This document shows, in pieces, positions 12,246 to 23,516 of a DNA stretch of 64,000 bases. The notes under the pieces were generated by a model. That model made no database searches. It saw only the letters and a list, made by a program, of their open reading frames with translations, and was not told where the DNA came from. The translations under genes and the position numbers were made by a program. Source of the DNA: Fallopia convolvulus (Eukaryota; Streptophyta; Magnoliopsida; Caryophyllales; Polygonaceae); the NCBI GenBank assembly GCA_964016875.1, contig OZ024718.1, forward strand, positions 563,001-627,000, written 5' to 3'. Numbering within the stretch: position 1 is the first letter of the stretch; each line of letters starts with the position of its first letter.

Positions 12246-12693
12246 ATTTCACCTTCCTTTTCTTTCAATCATGAGCACATTAATGCAATCAAACTATACA
12301 CAAATGCTATTTATTTATTGATTTTAATATTTTTTTACCTAAGTATTAGATTAACTTACCTAAACTTACTTATTACACATTAGAAACTAGAAAGACCCTC
12401 CTACATATAGTATTGACTATTGAGAGTTGCTTTAGAGCTTTAAGCAGCCTCAAAAGTAGAAGAAGCCGCCTACGAGTAAGTGTTTAGGATTGGGACGCTT
12501 GCACGTACGCCATCCACCTATAATGGAGGAATACAACTTGCGACACAAAAAGTTGTTGTATGATGCTTTGTGTTGACACAAACTATGTAATCTACTAAAA
12601 CATTATAAATTACCTTAACTTGACCGACATTATTTTCCCAACCCACCTTAAATACACCACAATTCAACACGTCAAATTTCAACTCCCACAATC
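12246..12693 (+). promoter_or_regulatory. Upstream region of acyl-CoA synthetase copy 1
   Basis: AT-rich non-coding DNA up to the start codon at 12694. A weak TATA-like CTTAAATACACC lies about 45 bases upstream of the ATG. It differs from the mutually similar upstream regions of copies 2 and 3. Confidence 0.4.
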
Positions 12694-14967
12694 ATGGACG
12701 AGCTCATTCCCCGGCCGGCGAGCTCTCCGGCGTTGACCCCGTTGACCTTCCTCGAACGCGCCGCCACCGTCTACGGCGACCGCCCCTCCGCCATCTACAA
12801 CGACGCCGTCGTCTCCACTTGGGCCGACACCCACCTCCGCTGCCTCCGCCTCGCCTCCTCCCTCCGCCGCCTCCTCGGCGTCCGCCGCCACGTTGTCGTC
12901 TCCGCCTTCCTCCCCAACCTCCCCGCCATGCTCGAGCTCCACTTCGCCGTCCCCATGTCCGGCGCCGTCCTCAACAACCTCAACACCCGCCTCGATCCCC
13001 GCACCATCGCCGTCCTCCTCCGCCACTCCTCCGCCGCCGCCCTCGTCGTCGACGCCCTCTCCCTCCCCACCATCCTCTCCGCCCTCTCCCTCCTCCCACA
13101 CTCCCACCCTCCTCCAACCCTCATCATCGTCCACGAAAAGCCCGCATTGCCCGGCCCGAAGCCCGACCCGCGCTACACTTTCTATAACTACGAGGAGCTA
13201 GTCACACAAGGCGACCCGGGCTTCCAATGGATCCGGCCCGAATCCGAGTTTGACCCGATCGTCCTGAACTACACGTCCGGGACCACGTCGGACCCGAAGG
13301 GCGTGGTCCACACGCACCGCGGCGCGCTACTGATCACATTAGACTCGATCGTGGGCTGGCCGTTGCCGGAGACGCCGGTGTTCCTATGGACGCTGCCGAT
13401 GTTCCACGCCAACGGGTGGAGCTTCGCGTGGGGGGTGGCGGCGGTGGGCGCCACGAGCGTGTGCGTGAGGAGGTTCGACGCCCGCGACATCTACGCGCTG
13501 ATCCCGCGGCACGGCGTCACGCACATGTGCGGCGCGCCCGTGGTGCTCAATATGCTGTTGAACGCCGCGGAAGCAAGGAGGCTTGATCGGCCCGTGCATC
13601 TCATGACAGCTGGGTCGCCGCCGCCCGCTTCCGTGCTGATGAGGACGGAAGAGTTGGGGTTCGTGGTTAGCCACGGGTACGGCTTGACGGAGACCGGTGG
13701 GATGGTGGTCACTTGCGCTTGGAAGGCAAAATGGAACAAGTTTCCCGCAACCGAGCGCGCCCGCCTCAAAGCAAGGTAACTTGAAAACATGCGAAAGAAT
13801 AATGTATCCCACATGGAAAATTTTGATACAACTCGACTTGATCCACCCAAATTTTCATACTCCATAGAGAGACCAGTCATATATATGGATATTAACAACA
13901 TAACTATATATATTGGTCCTTTTAATTCTTGTTCGAGCCGGATAATGAGAAATTCTCATAAACTAGCTCGATTAAGTTATGGTATTGTAAGTCAAAATTG
14001 TAGTCCTTTAATTATGGGTAGTACTTTCTTGCATTAAATGGTACAATACACACCAAAATATAATTAACTTTTAGGAAAATTGGTCATGTTGCATAATATA
14101 TATGGCATTTTAAGAAAATATTTATATCGGATTTTCTAACGCTAGGATAAGTATCTTGTTTTAGAAAGATTTGATATTTTTATTTATTTAGAGTTTTAAA
14201 TCTTTTTTATTTATTCGTTTTCTTTTTAGAGTTTTAGTTTCTAAAACAGGGAAACTTATCCTATGTCCTAAGGGCATAGGTTAGAAAGACCGTATTTATA
14301 TTTCAAGGTTCCTGACTTGGGAAAACCGTTACTATAAATATACCATTGGAAAACATCATTGAATGTTGCCTTTAATGTGTGAAGGCAAGGGGTAAGAACG
14401 CTAGGATTGACCGAAATGGACGTGATGGACCCCAAAACGGGTAAGCCCGTAACCCGAGACGGGCAATCCACGGGAGAAATCATTTTCCGGGGCGCCACTT
14501 TAATGCTAGGCTACCTCAAGGACCCGGTGGGGACCGCCAAGTGCATGGGCAACGACGGGTGGTTCAAGACAGGCGACGTCGGGGTAATGCACCCCGACGG
14601 GTACCTCGAGATCAAGGACAGGTCAAAAGACATCATCATCAGCGGTGGAGAGAACATCAGCAGTGTTGAGGTCGAGTCGGTGCTTTACACCCACTCGGCC
14701 ATCAACGAGGCGACAGTGGTGGCCCGCCCCGACGAGCATTGGGGCGAGACCCCATGCGCATTTCTGAGCCTGAAGGCGAATGTGAATGAGAGGCCGACAG
14801 AGGCGGAGATCATTGAGCATTGTAGGGCGAAGATGCCGCATTATATGGTTCCGAAGACGGTCGTGTTTAAGGACGAGCTCCCCAAGACGTCGACGGGCAA
14901 GATTCAAAAGTTTGTCCTTAGGGAGGTGGCGAAAGCAATGGGCTCGTCTAGGGCAAGCCGATTGTGA
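12694..14967 (+). CDS. AMP-dependent acyl-CoA synthetase, peroxisomal (tandem copy 1, intact)
   Basis: Adenylates a carboxylic acid with ATP and transfers it to CoA. Best match by eye is the plant acyl-activating enzyme group with AAE1-type short-chain and benzoate/cinnamate:CoA ligases; the substrate cannot be read from the sequence. Exons 12694-13775 and 14385-14967 encode 554 residues; the intron is GTAACT...GAAG. The ATP-binding loop YTSGTTSDPKG is at about residue 193, GYGLTETGG near the end of exon 1, GWFKTGDVGVMHPDGYLEIKD early in exon 2, and the catalytic Lys of STGKIQK at 533. The protein ends SRL, a type 1 peroxisomal signal. Exon 1 is very GC-rich, with mostly C or G at third positions, unlike the AT-rich intron. 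Confidence 0.92.
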
Positions 14968-15434
14968 CGAGTCGAACACAAAGGGTTTGTTGTTAAAGTA
15001 CTACCAATTGTGGTTATAAACATTTATTACTATGATTGTTTTTATATATTTTGTTCGGGTTTCATGTATGTCGTGTTGTTTGGTTTTTTTCTTTGTTGTC
15101 ATTTTTTTGTGGTTTGGAAGAATGGAAGTTTTTGAAATGTGAGGTATAAAATGTGTGTTTCAACTGACAAAGTCGGGCCATTAAAAGCTCCATGTGATGG
15201 TTAGATTCATTGGGCCTCCACTCAATAAATGGTCAAGCCGTTATACTTTTAAAATTACTATTTTTTTAACTTATGTCCAAAAGCTTAGACCTGGTCCGGT
15301 TCCAAAATCGGCGGTTCCGGTTCATCGGAACCATAGAACCGGAACCGAGCAAGGGTCGGTTCTCCGATATCGATACCGATATATCATATCTTAGATATTA
15401 GTACCAAACGAGCCCTTATTTGTCAGAGGATTAA
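14968..15434. other. 3' flank of copy 1 and hAT-like fragment
   Basis: Probable 3' UTR to about 15150. At 15284-15370 a sequence starting TTAGACCTGGTCCGGTTCC repeats the left end of the MITE at 11888 without a matching right end, so it is a solo or broken copy. At 15400 ACCAAACGAGCCC followed by TTA resembles a Tourist right end. Confidence 0.5.
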
Positions 15435-15600
15435 GGCCTTGTTTTGTACTGATACCAAGGATATGAAATATCGAGTATCAACATCGGTATAAAAATCAAG
15501 GTATGCGTACTAGATATCAATTTGATATTCGATATCAGAAAACACCAAACACCGAATATGATATCAGTCATATTTATACCCATAGTTACCAAATGGATCC
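15435..15600. mobile_element. Short Tourist-like MITE
   Basis: The element is 166 bp. The left end is GGCCTTGTTTTGTACTG and the right end reverse complement is GGATCCATTTGGTAACTA. TAA lies on both sides (15432-15434, 15601-15603). The interior is rich in GATATC-type palindromic words. Confidence 0.7.
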
Positions 15601-15864
15601 TAAAGGAATCATCAAACACCACCCGAAATCTCTAGATTGTCGAAGCCTGTTTGGGCCATTCCGGCCCATAAATTAAACAACGTGTTTCTTTGTATTATTG
15701 GGCCAGACTGGCCCAATTATGCAAACGGCCTAAACAAGCACATATATGCAAAGTGCCTTAGATTTTTTCATGATTCCAAACAAATTCTTAATTCCTACGA
15801 ATCAAGCACATCTCACAATGTCAAATTTATCTAAACTTTGGAAGAAACATGTTGAAACAGGCTT

Positions 15865-15962
15865 CAAAAACAAAGAGAGATAAGCTAATATTTATAACGA
15901 AGGATAATGGTAAACTTTCATCCTTATCCTTCGTTATAAATATTCCCTTTGTTTTTTTGGCC
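15865..15962. repeat. Foldback sequence with a 21-bp perfect stem
   Basis: 15887-15907 (AATATTTATAACGAAGGATA plus A) is perfectly complementary to 15924-15944, with a 16-base loop. Outside the stem a further arm (CAAAAACAAAG at left, CTTTGTTTTTTTGG at right) pairs after an asymmetric bulge. It could be a tiny MITE or a small-RNA-type hairpin. Confidence 0.8.
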
Positions 15963-16276
15963 ATAACTTGATCTCCTTCAGCCACGTAAGCCAAGTGGCC
16001 AACGCGACACCATCTTATCCACTTTATTATTTTTAGCATACACGATAAATTTGTAACTATTAAATAATCATGTATAATGTGATGTGCTAATCTCCTAGCT
16101 TTGACTTATACATATATAATCGATCATAGCCCATATACTTTGACTCTTACCCGTAATTTGATAGTACAAAATTTGTCATCAATGAAACATTTTATTCCTT
16201 AATTAATCAGTGTGATTGAAAATTTTGTTAGATCATGGGTCGTTTTAGGTTTTGACAAAAAAAATTATGAAAAATA

Positions 16277-16696
16277 TCAATTAAAACGACACTTATTGAC
16301 AAAAAGGTTCCTTTTTAAATTGATTCGAGTTTGTGCCATGAATGTTTGACTATCTTGGTTGGGGTGTACATTTAGTGGCAGAGTGGATTTAGTGGCAGAG
16401 TGGACAACGTATTTTAGAATCTGATTGATACTATAATCGTGTTGTAGCTTTTCAATCAAATCAGCTATATAATTATATTCTTGGGATATATGTTTGGTAA
16501 TGATCACCTCGAAAGACTTTAACATGACTAGAATATCCGCTATTAGTATTTCAATTGTCCAGGGACTGGGTCGACTGTTCTTAAGTGCATTGATTACAAT
16601 TAGGCTATCACCTTCAATTTCTATGTACCGAAGATTCCTTCTATGAGCTTCCCGTATGGCCTCAAATAACCCCATAGCTTCTATGGGCCGTCTCAT
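16277..16696 (-). pseudogene. RNase H-like (RVT_3) fragment of a non-LTR retrotransposon
   Basis: An open frame of 139 residues contains EAMGLFEAIREAHRRNLRYI, then EGDSLIVINALKN, then SPWTIEILIADILVMLKSF, then HISQEYNYIADLIEK. This is the layout of the RNase H-like domain at the end of plant LINE polyproteins (acidic residue in EGDS; the terminal N.AD motif). No reverse transcriptase lies upstream, so it is a broken remnant or a domesticated RNase H-like fragment; the former is likelier. Confidence 0.7.
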
Positions 16697-17747
16697 ATTT
16701 TTGAGGGGCCCTGTGCAAAAGTTTTATAAAAATAGAAAAATTATCAAAATATACAAGTAGAAGCTAATGAAAAACATATAAAGAATTGGTTGGTGGGACT
16801 CGAACTCAAGCCTACTTAACCACTACAATAAAATGATTTTACTTAATTTTTATAAAAAGGGACTAAATGGGGCCCTGTGCAATACCACTCTTTGCACTCC
16901 CTTATCTACGACCCTGCGTTGAATACTCGGATAGTTTGTTGGCTATTTAGAAGATTCAATCGGCAACCCTCCCAAGAACTGTGGTGTATACCATTGTTGT
17001 TCAAATGATTGCGCTAAACTACGAAGTGGATGTGTGTTGGTAGAGTCATGCGAGAAGAAGAGAATGCTCAGTTCTAACTGGTCTACTTAGTTTATGCTTA
17101 ATTAGAACTAAGCATTCTCTTGTCGTTGCTCTAAAAAATAGTGAACAATCATTCGCAAATAAGAGATAAGATGAGGTTGATATGCTTCTGCAAAGTGCCG
17201 ATCGACCCCATGAAATTGATTCTTCAAGACCACCTTGATCATCAATTCATGACAAATTCCTAAATGGTTGGTAGTAGATATTGAGAGACTATAATTAATC
17301 ATTCAACCAAAAAAAGACACTATAATTAATCAATAACAATTAAACTTGTTTTGGTATTTATGACCAAAAAAAAAACTTGTTTTGGTATTTAATGTCATAC
17401 ATTATTAGTAGTATTTATTAGTCACAAAATATACATTAATATTCAAATTAAGTGCATCATACAGTATGCACACTTGTTCCACTATTAACTCATTAAGGCC
17501 TCAAACTTTGGAAACTTTTTTTGGTCGAATATGAGAGGCGACAATTTCGTTTTTTTTTGCTAGAGCATTCTTTTACTTTCCCATTGTAGGACCAAAACTG
17601 TGCTAGCGGTAAACGTCAAACATGTAACTAGAAATTACTATTATTATCCATCCTTAGCTCATTCCTAATCCTTCACACATCCTCCAATTCATGACAAACC
17701 TTTTCAATTAATCTCTCCAAAATTCACTCTCCACTCCCTTACAAACC
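16697..17747. other. Repeat debris and upstream region of copy 2
   Basis: GGGGCCCTGTGCAA occurs at about 16706 and 16870, bracketing about 170 bp of probable transposon debris. From about 17540 to 17747 the sequence resembles the region upstream of copy 3 (AGAGCATTCTT, then ACTGTGC, then CACACATCCTCC). The TATA box of copy 3 corresponds here to CATGACAA near 17690. Confidence 0.5.
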
Positions 17748-20700
17748 ATGGACGAGCTCATTCCTCGGCCCGCAAACTCCCCGCCCTTGACACCGCTCAC
17801 ATTCCTCGAGCGCGCCTCCACTGTCTACGGCGACCGCCCCTCCCTCATCTACAACGACGCCGTCGTCGCCACATGGACCGACACCCACCTCCGCTGCCTC
17901 CGCCTCGCCTCGGCCCTCCGCAACGTCCTCGGACTCCGCCGCCTCGACGTCGTCTCCGCCTTCCTCTCCAACCTCCCGGCCATGGTCGAGCTCCACTTCG
18001 CCGTCCCCATGTCCGGCGCCGTCCTCAACACCCTCAACACCCGCCTCGATCCCCGCACCCTCGCCGTCCTCCTCTGCCACTCCTCCGCCGCCGCCCTCGT
18101 CGTCGACACCCTCTCCCTCCCAACCATCCTCTCCGCCCTCTCCCTCCTCCCACATTCCCATCCGCCGCCCGCCCTCATCATCGTCCACGACGGGCCCGGG
18201 CCCGAGCCCGGCCCGAAGCCCGACCCGCGCTACACTCTCTACGACTACGAGGATCTGGTCAATCGGGGCGACCCGGGCTTCGACTGGGCGTCTGGGCCCG
18301 ACCCGAATCCGAGTGGGACCCGATCGTGTTGAATTACACCTCCGGGACGACGTCGGATCCGAAGGGCGTGGTCCACACGCACCGGGGCGTGTTCGTGATG
18401 GCGATGGACTCGGTCATCAATTGGCCGCTGCCGGAGACGCCGGTGTACCTGTGGACGCTGCCGATGTTCCACGTCAACGGGTGGAGCTTCGCCTGGGGGC
18501 TGGCGGCGGTGGGCGGCGCGAGCGTGTGCATGAGGAGGTTCGACGCTAGTGATATCTACGCGTTGATCCGGCGGCACGGCGTCACGCACATGTGCGGCGC
18601 GCCCGTGGTGCTCACCATGCTGTCGAACGCCGCCGATGTGAGGAGGCTTGATCGGCCCGTGCATGTCATGACCGCCGGGGCACCGCCGCACGCCGCCGTG
18701 TTGATGAGGACGGAGGAGTTGGGTTTTGTGGTTAGTCACGGGTACGGGTTGACGGAGACCGGCGGGATGGTGGTCACTTGCGCTTGGAAGGCCAAATGGA
18801 ACACTTTTCCGGCGACCGAGCGCGCCCGCCTCAAAACAAGGTAAATTGTGTGGTGAAATTTGGTGATTTTTATTGATCATTTCATCCATTGATTGTCACT
18901 CTTAGGCCAAATTATGACAATGTCAAACCGGTTTGATACCATATCAAAGTCTGATGGATTAAATACGGACGGAAGAGCCCATTCCAGCACACCTGCGCAA
19001 CAGACCCAAAACATAAGATCATTAATTTTCATCCTAAAACAAATTGACAATATAAAAAATAACTCAATAACTCAAGAATATATATACTGGACAATTTATT
19101 TTTTAATTTTCGGACGTGGGATAAATATCTTCACACAAATCAACTCTTATTTAACTGAAGTGATCCATTGCTTTAAGCATAATTAGTTCGATGAAGTAGT
19201 ATTGTAAGTCACAAGTGTAGTGATCAATCACAAGTCAACATGGAAGAAAAGCTTCCCAAATAATTGAAAATTTAAAAGATAAAATACTAGATAAAACCCA
19301 ATAAATTTATGTATTAGACTTATCAAGTATATATGCATGAATATACGTATGAACACTACTTTATATTGGACTATCGTACTTTGTCATTCAATTATATTTT
19401 CTTACTTTCAATTGTACAATTTCATTAGGCACCAAAAATCCAATAAACTTTAGGCTAAAATTGCTCATATCACTCAATTTATCATTAGGTTGTGACCTTT
19501 TAACTATTCTAAAACATGAAAGTTTTTTTAGTACATTGACCATATAGTTGCTAGAACATAATTGAATAATGTCATTTATAAAAAAAATCCCGTTCAAAAC
19601 GATTGTGCCTTTTTTTAGTCAAAAAAAAGTTGTGCCTTTGACGGGCATGGATTCTACTAAGTTCATGAATTTCAATTTTATTTAAACCAAAAAACCCACA
19701 CATATCTAAGCTAGACAGCTATTTGACTCGTATCTTTTTTTATAGAAGGAGAGACAATACTTTTCGGCAGTTGGGATCATCTGCTACCCATTGTACTACC
19801 AATGCTTACCACCATTCAAATTATGACACGTGTTATTATTAAAACAAAATACAAAATATTGGCATGCCTTATCCGAGACTACCCGTACTAAAAATTACTC
19901 TTCCCCTCCCATTTCTTACTTGTCTTCTCCATTTTCCTGTATATCGTTTTCTTCTTTATTTACTCATTTTTTATTATTTCGATCTCATATTTTCTTCAAT
20001 CTCACAATTGAGTAGATTATTAATTGATGTGATAAAAGATGATACACACAAAATTCACATATTATGCATATAAAATTCATATATTATTAACTGTTTTTCT
20101 CAAGATTTGATTGTTTTTTCAAAAATTCAAACATTCAATACACAATTTAATTTGATCAATTATTTAAAATCTGTGTTGTGTCTACCTTCACTTTCAATTT
20201 GGTTCCACTAAAGAAAAAATTAGGTCTGTGAAGTTATCTAATTCATGATGTCCAGAAAACGTGATCTGAATCGGAGAGAAAAATTCAAAGAAAAATATCC
20301 GAACCTGAATCGGAGAGAAAAATTCAAAGATAAACATTGGAGTATGGAAGAACCAAAGAATGAAATAAACAATTGAAAGGTTGGGTAATTTTTTACCGTA
20401 AAAATAGCCTATTTTTATGTTTAGTTTTATTGTCAAAATAAAAATCTAATTCCTAAAAAATTTATCAATTAATTAAATAAGGAGACAAGTGGCATGATTT
20501 TATTGGTTGTAACAGCATTTGTTGTATAGAGGGTAGCAGACGATTCGGACTGACTTTTCGGACCCTCGAGAGGCATTAGTTAACTCATATCTTATTGTTG
20601 TGTACTAGGCAAGGGGTGAGAACGCTGGGAATGACTGAAATGAACGTAATTGACCCCCAAACCGGAAAACCCGTAAAACGCGACGGGCAATCCGCCGGAG

Positions 20701-21162
20701 AAATCGTCCTCCGAGGCGCCAGTTTAATGCTTGGCTACCTTAAGGACCCGGCGGAGACCGCCAAGTGCATGGGTGACGACGGGTGGTTCAAGACGGGCGA
20801 CGTCGGGGTAATGCACCCCGACGGGTACCTTGAAATCAAGGACCGGTCCAAAGATGTCATCATCAGCGGCGGCGAGAACATCAATAGTGTCGAGGTCGAG
20901 TCGGTGCTCTACGCCCACCCGGCCGTCAACGAGGCGGCCGCGAGACGCCTTGTGCGTTCTGAGCCTGAAGGCGAATTTGAATGAGAGGCCGACAGAGGCA
21001 GAGATTATCGAGTATTGTAGGGCGAAGATGGCGCGGTATATGGTTCCGAAGACAGTCGTGTTTAAGGACGAGCTCCCGAAGACGTCGACGGGCAAGGTTC
21101 AGAAGGTTGTCCTTAAGGAGGCTGCGAAAGCAATGGGCTCGTCGAGGGCCAGTAAGTTATAA
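17748..21162 (+). pseudogene. Acyl-CoA synthetase tandem copy 2, frameshifted pseudogene
   Basis: It aligns throughout with copies 1 and 3: exon 1 17748-18840, exon 2 20609-21162. Exon 1 has a net 8-base insertion near 18290 (around GGGCGTCTGGGCCCGACCC), just before the ATP-binding loop, which shifts the frame. The downstream frame still encodes YTSGTTSDPKG. Exon 2 lacks 28 bases near 20940, removing most of VVARPDEHWGET, and one more T near 20965. It is 554 nt against 583 in the intact copies. The C-terminal frame still ends SKL, a peroxisomal signal. The 1,768-bp intron is enlarged by insertions. Few other lesions suggest recent inactivation. Confidence 0.9.
19737..20582. mobile_element. 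Insertion in the copy 2 intron with inverted termini
   Basis: Relative to the copy 3 intron, about 846 bp are inserted between near-identical ACTCGTATCTT (19726-19736) and ACTCATATCTT (20583-20593), an 11-bp duplication. Near both ends are inverted copies of a motif close to CGATCGTCTGCTACCC (left near 19770, right near 20535). Duplication length and inverted ends fit a Mutator-like non-autonomous element. Two tandem GAATCGGAGAGAAAAATTC repeats lie inside. Confidence 0.6.
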
Positions 21163-22489
21163 TTTATTAATAAATATATATTATTTTATTTAATAAAATA
21201 TTACTCACTCCATTAAGGTAAATTTTTTATTTTAGCTCAACTTTTTGCTTAACAAAAATTGTTATTTAATTTATTTTAATTGATTTTTTTTAATAATATC
21301 CCTACTAATTAAAAAGATTTACATAAATCTATAAAATAAGGTGAAAGATTTTAACAAAATCGGGGGTATTAAAATCAAATCAAACAATTTTCTTATATTT
21401 TAAAACAAACTCTAAAACGATCCGAATTGGAGGTACTATTTTATGAAGTACATGTTCTAAGAAGGGTTGAGTTTTTTTTGTTTTTTTTGGTAAAAGGGAT
21501 TTTTTTTTTTTTGTGATTTGGAAGTTGTTAAATCGTAATGAAAGGATGGGTCCTAGAATTACAACTTAGGACATTGAAACCTTTTAATGTGATGATAGCT
21601 AGAATTACTGGCAAAATGACAAGGCCATTTGTGTAGGGAGTACATATGTACTATAATAAATAAACAAACTTTTAGATGATGATATGTTCGGTACATGAAT
21701 GTATTTTGGAATAAATTTAAAATAAATTATTATTATTATAGGTGTGAATTTATATGTTCTCTATATAACCTAACCTTACTTATTTTACATGTTTTTTTGT
21801 GAATTTTCGATAAAATATGAAGTGTTAAGAATATTTTATAGGCCTATAGGGTTAACATATAGTTGATCTTTAACATATTTGTTCGATTTTGACCCGAATG
21901 TTAAAGACGTTGCTCTTTAGTTCCTAATGTCGCCCACTACTCCTTTAGTTCTATTGTTTTTTTTCGATTGTTGTACTTCTTTTCGTATTTTGTTTGCTTT
22001 AGGTTGACTCGAGTCGTTTTTCGACTGCCGTTCATTTGGCCTTTTGGTTCTATCGGGCTTGTCCGATAAGCTGAATTCTTATCTTATAAAAAAAATAGTT
22101 GATCTTTAAATCAAATGAAATGCTTATTGAATTTATATCTTTCTTTTATATGTTTAGTTTAGAATAAAATTCATTATTAATTATGGTAATCATTTTAGTA
22201 AAAAGCTTCTCTTATATGTATATAAGAAGATTTTTTTTTTAGATATCATTTTAGTAAAAACAATTTAAGATCTACAAAATGAAATTATCAAGATTTGAAC
22301 CCAGAATAATGGTAATCATGATTAATGAATATAATAAATGGTTGAATCTATAACTTATTCCTTGTAATGAAATTGCCTAACCATTATGGTATACTCAATG
22401 CTTTGTTTTCTTTTTATAATTATGATTAAATAAAATAATAATAATCATGATTAATGGGAGCAATAAATAGTGGTAAAACTCAATATATT
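21163..22489. other. Gene-free repeat-bearing stretch
   Basis: A possible decayed MITE lies at 21205-21435 (ACTCACTCCATTAAGG left, CCGAATTGGAGGTACT right). At 21890-22090 a segment ending TATCGGGCTTGTCCGATAAG belongs to the same dispersed family as 54160-54375. No gene is seen. Confidence 0.5.
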
Positions 22490-22839
22490 ACCTCTATTTC
22501 ACAATATAAGGATATTTTAACTCCAAATCCCATTTCACAAAAGTCACTCTTACATCCAATTAATATTTTAACATTTTAAAAATAGCATTCATGCATTTAT
22601 TAATTTAATTTGTTATAGTTTCAAGACATTTTATCTTAATACTCTAGCTCAATACATTGTATCTAAGCTAGCCTACAAATATAATAAAATATTTATTTTA
22701 TAGTTTAAAAATCAATGAAATAATAATTAACTTATTAAAACAAAAAAGTAATGATACATTTTCCTATTTAAAGTTTTCTTAATATGTTAAAAATATATAA
22801 AAAAAACTTATATTATAAAATGGTATAAAATGGAGGGAG
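22490..22839. mobile_element. Degenerate Stowaway-like MITE
   Basis: The left end is CCTCTATTTCACAATATAAG; the right end reverse complement is CTCCCTCCATTTTATACC. TA lies on each side. The element is about 350 bp, AT-rich and non-coding; the left terminus has lost bases relative to the consensus. Confidence 0.7.
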
Positions 22840-23516
22840 TATGTATATAAGATTCTTTTTTTTGGGTCAAGACTCAAGACTAATATTCATTTCATCAAAA
22901 CCCAAAATAAAAAAAAGTATATTTTATGATAATAGATTCTCATATAAGAAATAAAAATAAATCTGGGTCGTTTACTCAAAAAAATCGACATTCTTATTAG
23001 ACTTTCATTAAAAGTGATAAAAATAATACTAACGCATTTTTTCTATATTATTCACATATTTTCGAAAAATCCGTTTATAAAAAACACCCATAATTTATGA
23101 ATCAAAACCGACCAATTATACATTAATAATAACCAATTGCCATATTCCTAGCCCATTTCGTTTTCTTTTCTAGAGCATTCTTCAAAGTCACACAAAAATC
23201 TAAAATCCGAATCCTTTTTCAATTGTTAGGTATAGCATTTTCACATTTTAACAACGACAGAATAGCATTCAATTTTAAATAATAAATTCCCTGAAAAAAA
23301 TGTATGAACCAAGACTGTGCCCGCGGTCAGCATCAAATGTCTTTGATATTTATCCCATAATTAAAATTTTAAACACGTCACAATTAACAATTACCCATAA
23401 ATAAATTACCACCATTTATCCCAATCCTAAATCATTTACACATCCTCCCACTCTTTATAAACCTCTTCAATTTTACTCTCCCCAAAATTCATTCATTCAT
23501 TCAACTCCCTACAACC
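22840..23516 (+). promoter_or_regulatory. Promoter region of acyl-CoA synthetase copy 3
   Basis: TTTATAAACC at about 23454 is a good TATA box about 60 bases upstream of the ATG at 23517. A CA/TC-rich leader with ATTCATTCATTCA follows. The block from about 23170 to the ATG is homologous to that before copy 2. Confidence 0.6.

Noticed and set aside
12819..13187. Pro/Arg-rich and Pro/Ser-rich plus-strand frames inside synthetase exon 1
   Set aside because: Out-of-frame readings of the same GC-rich exon; no independent start context or conservation between copies.
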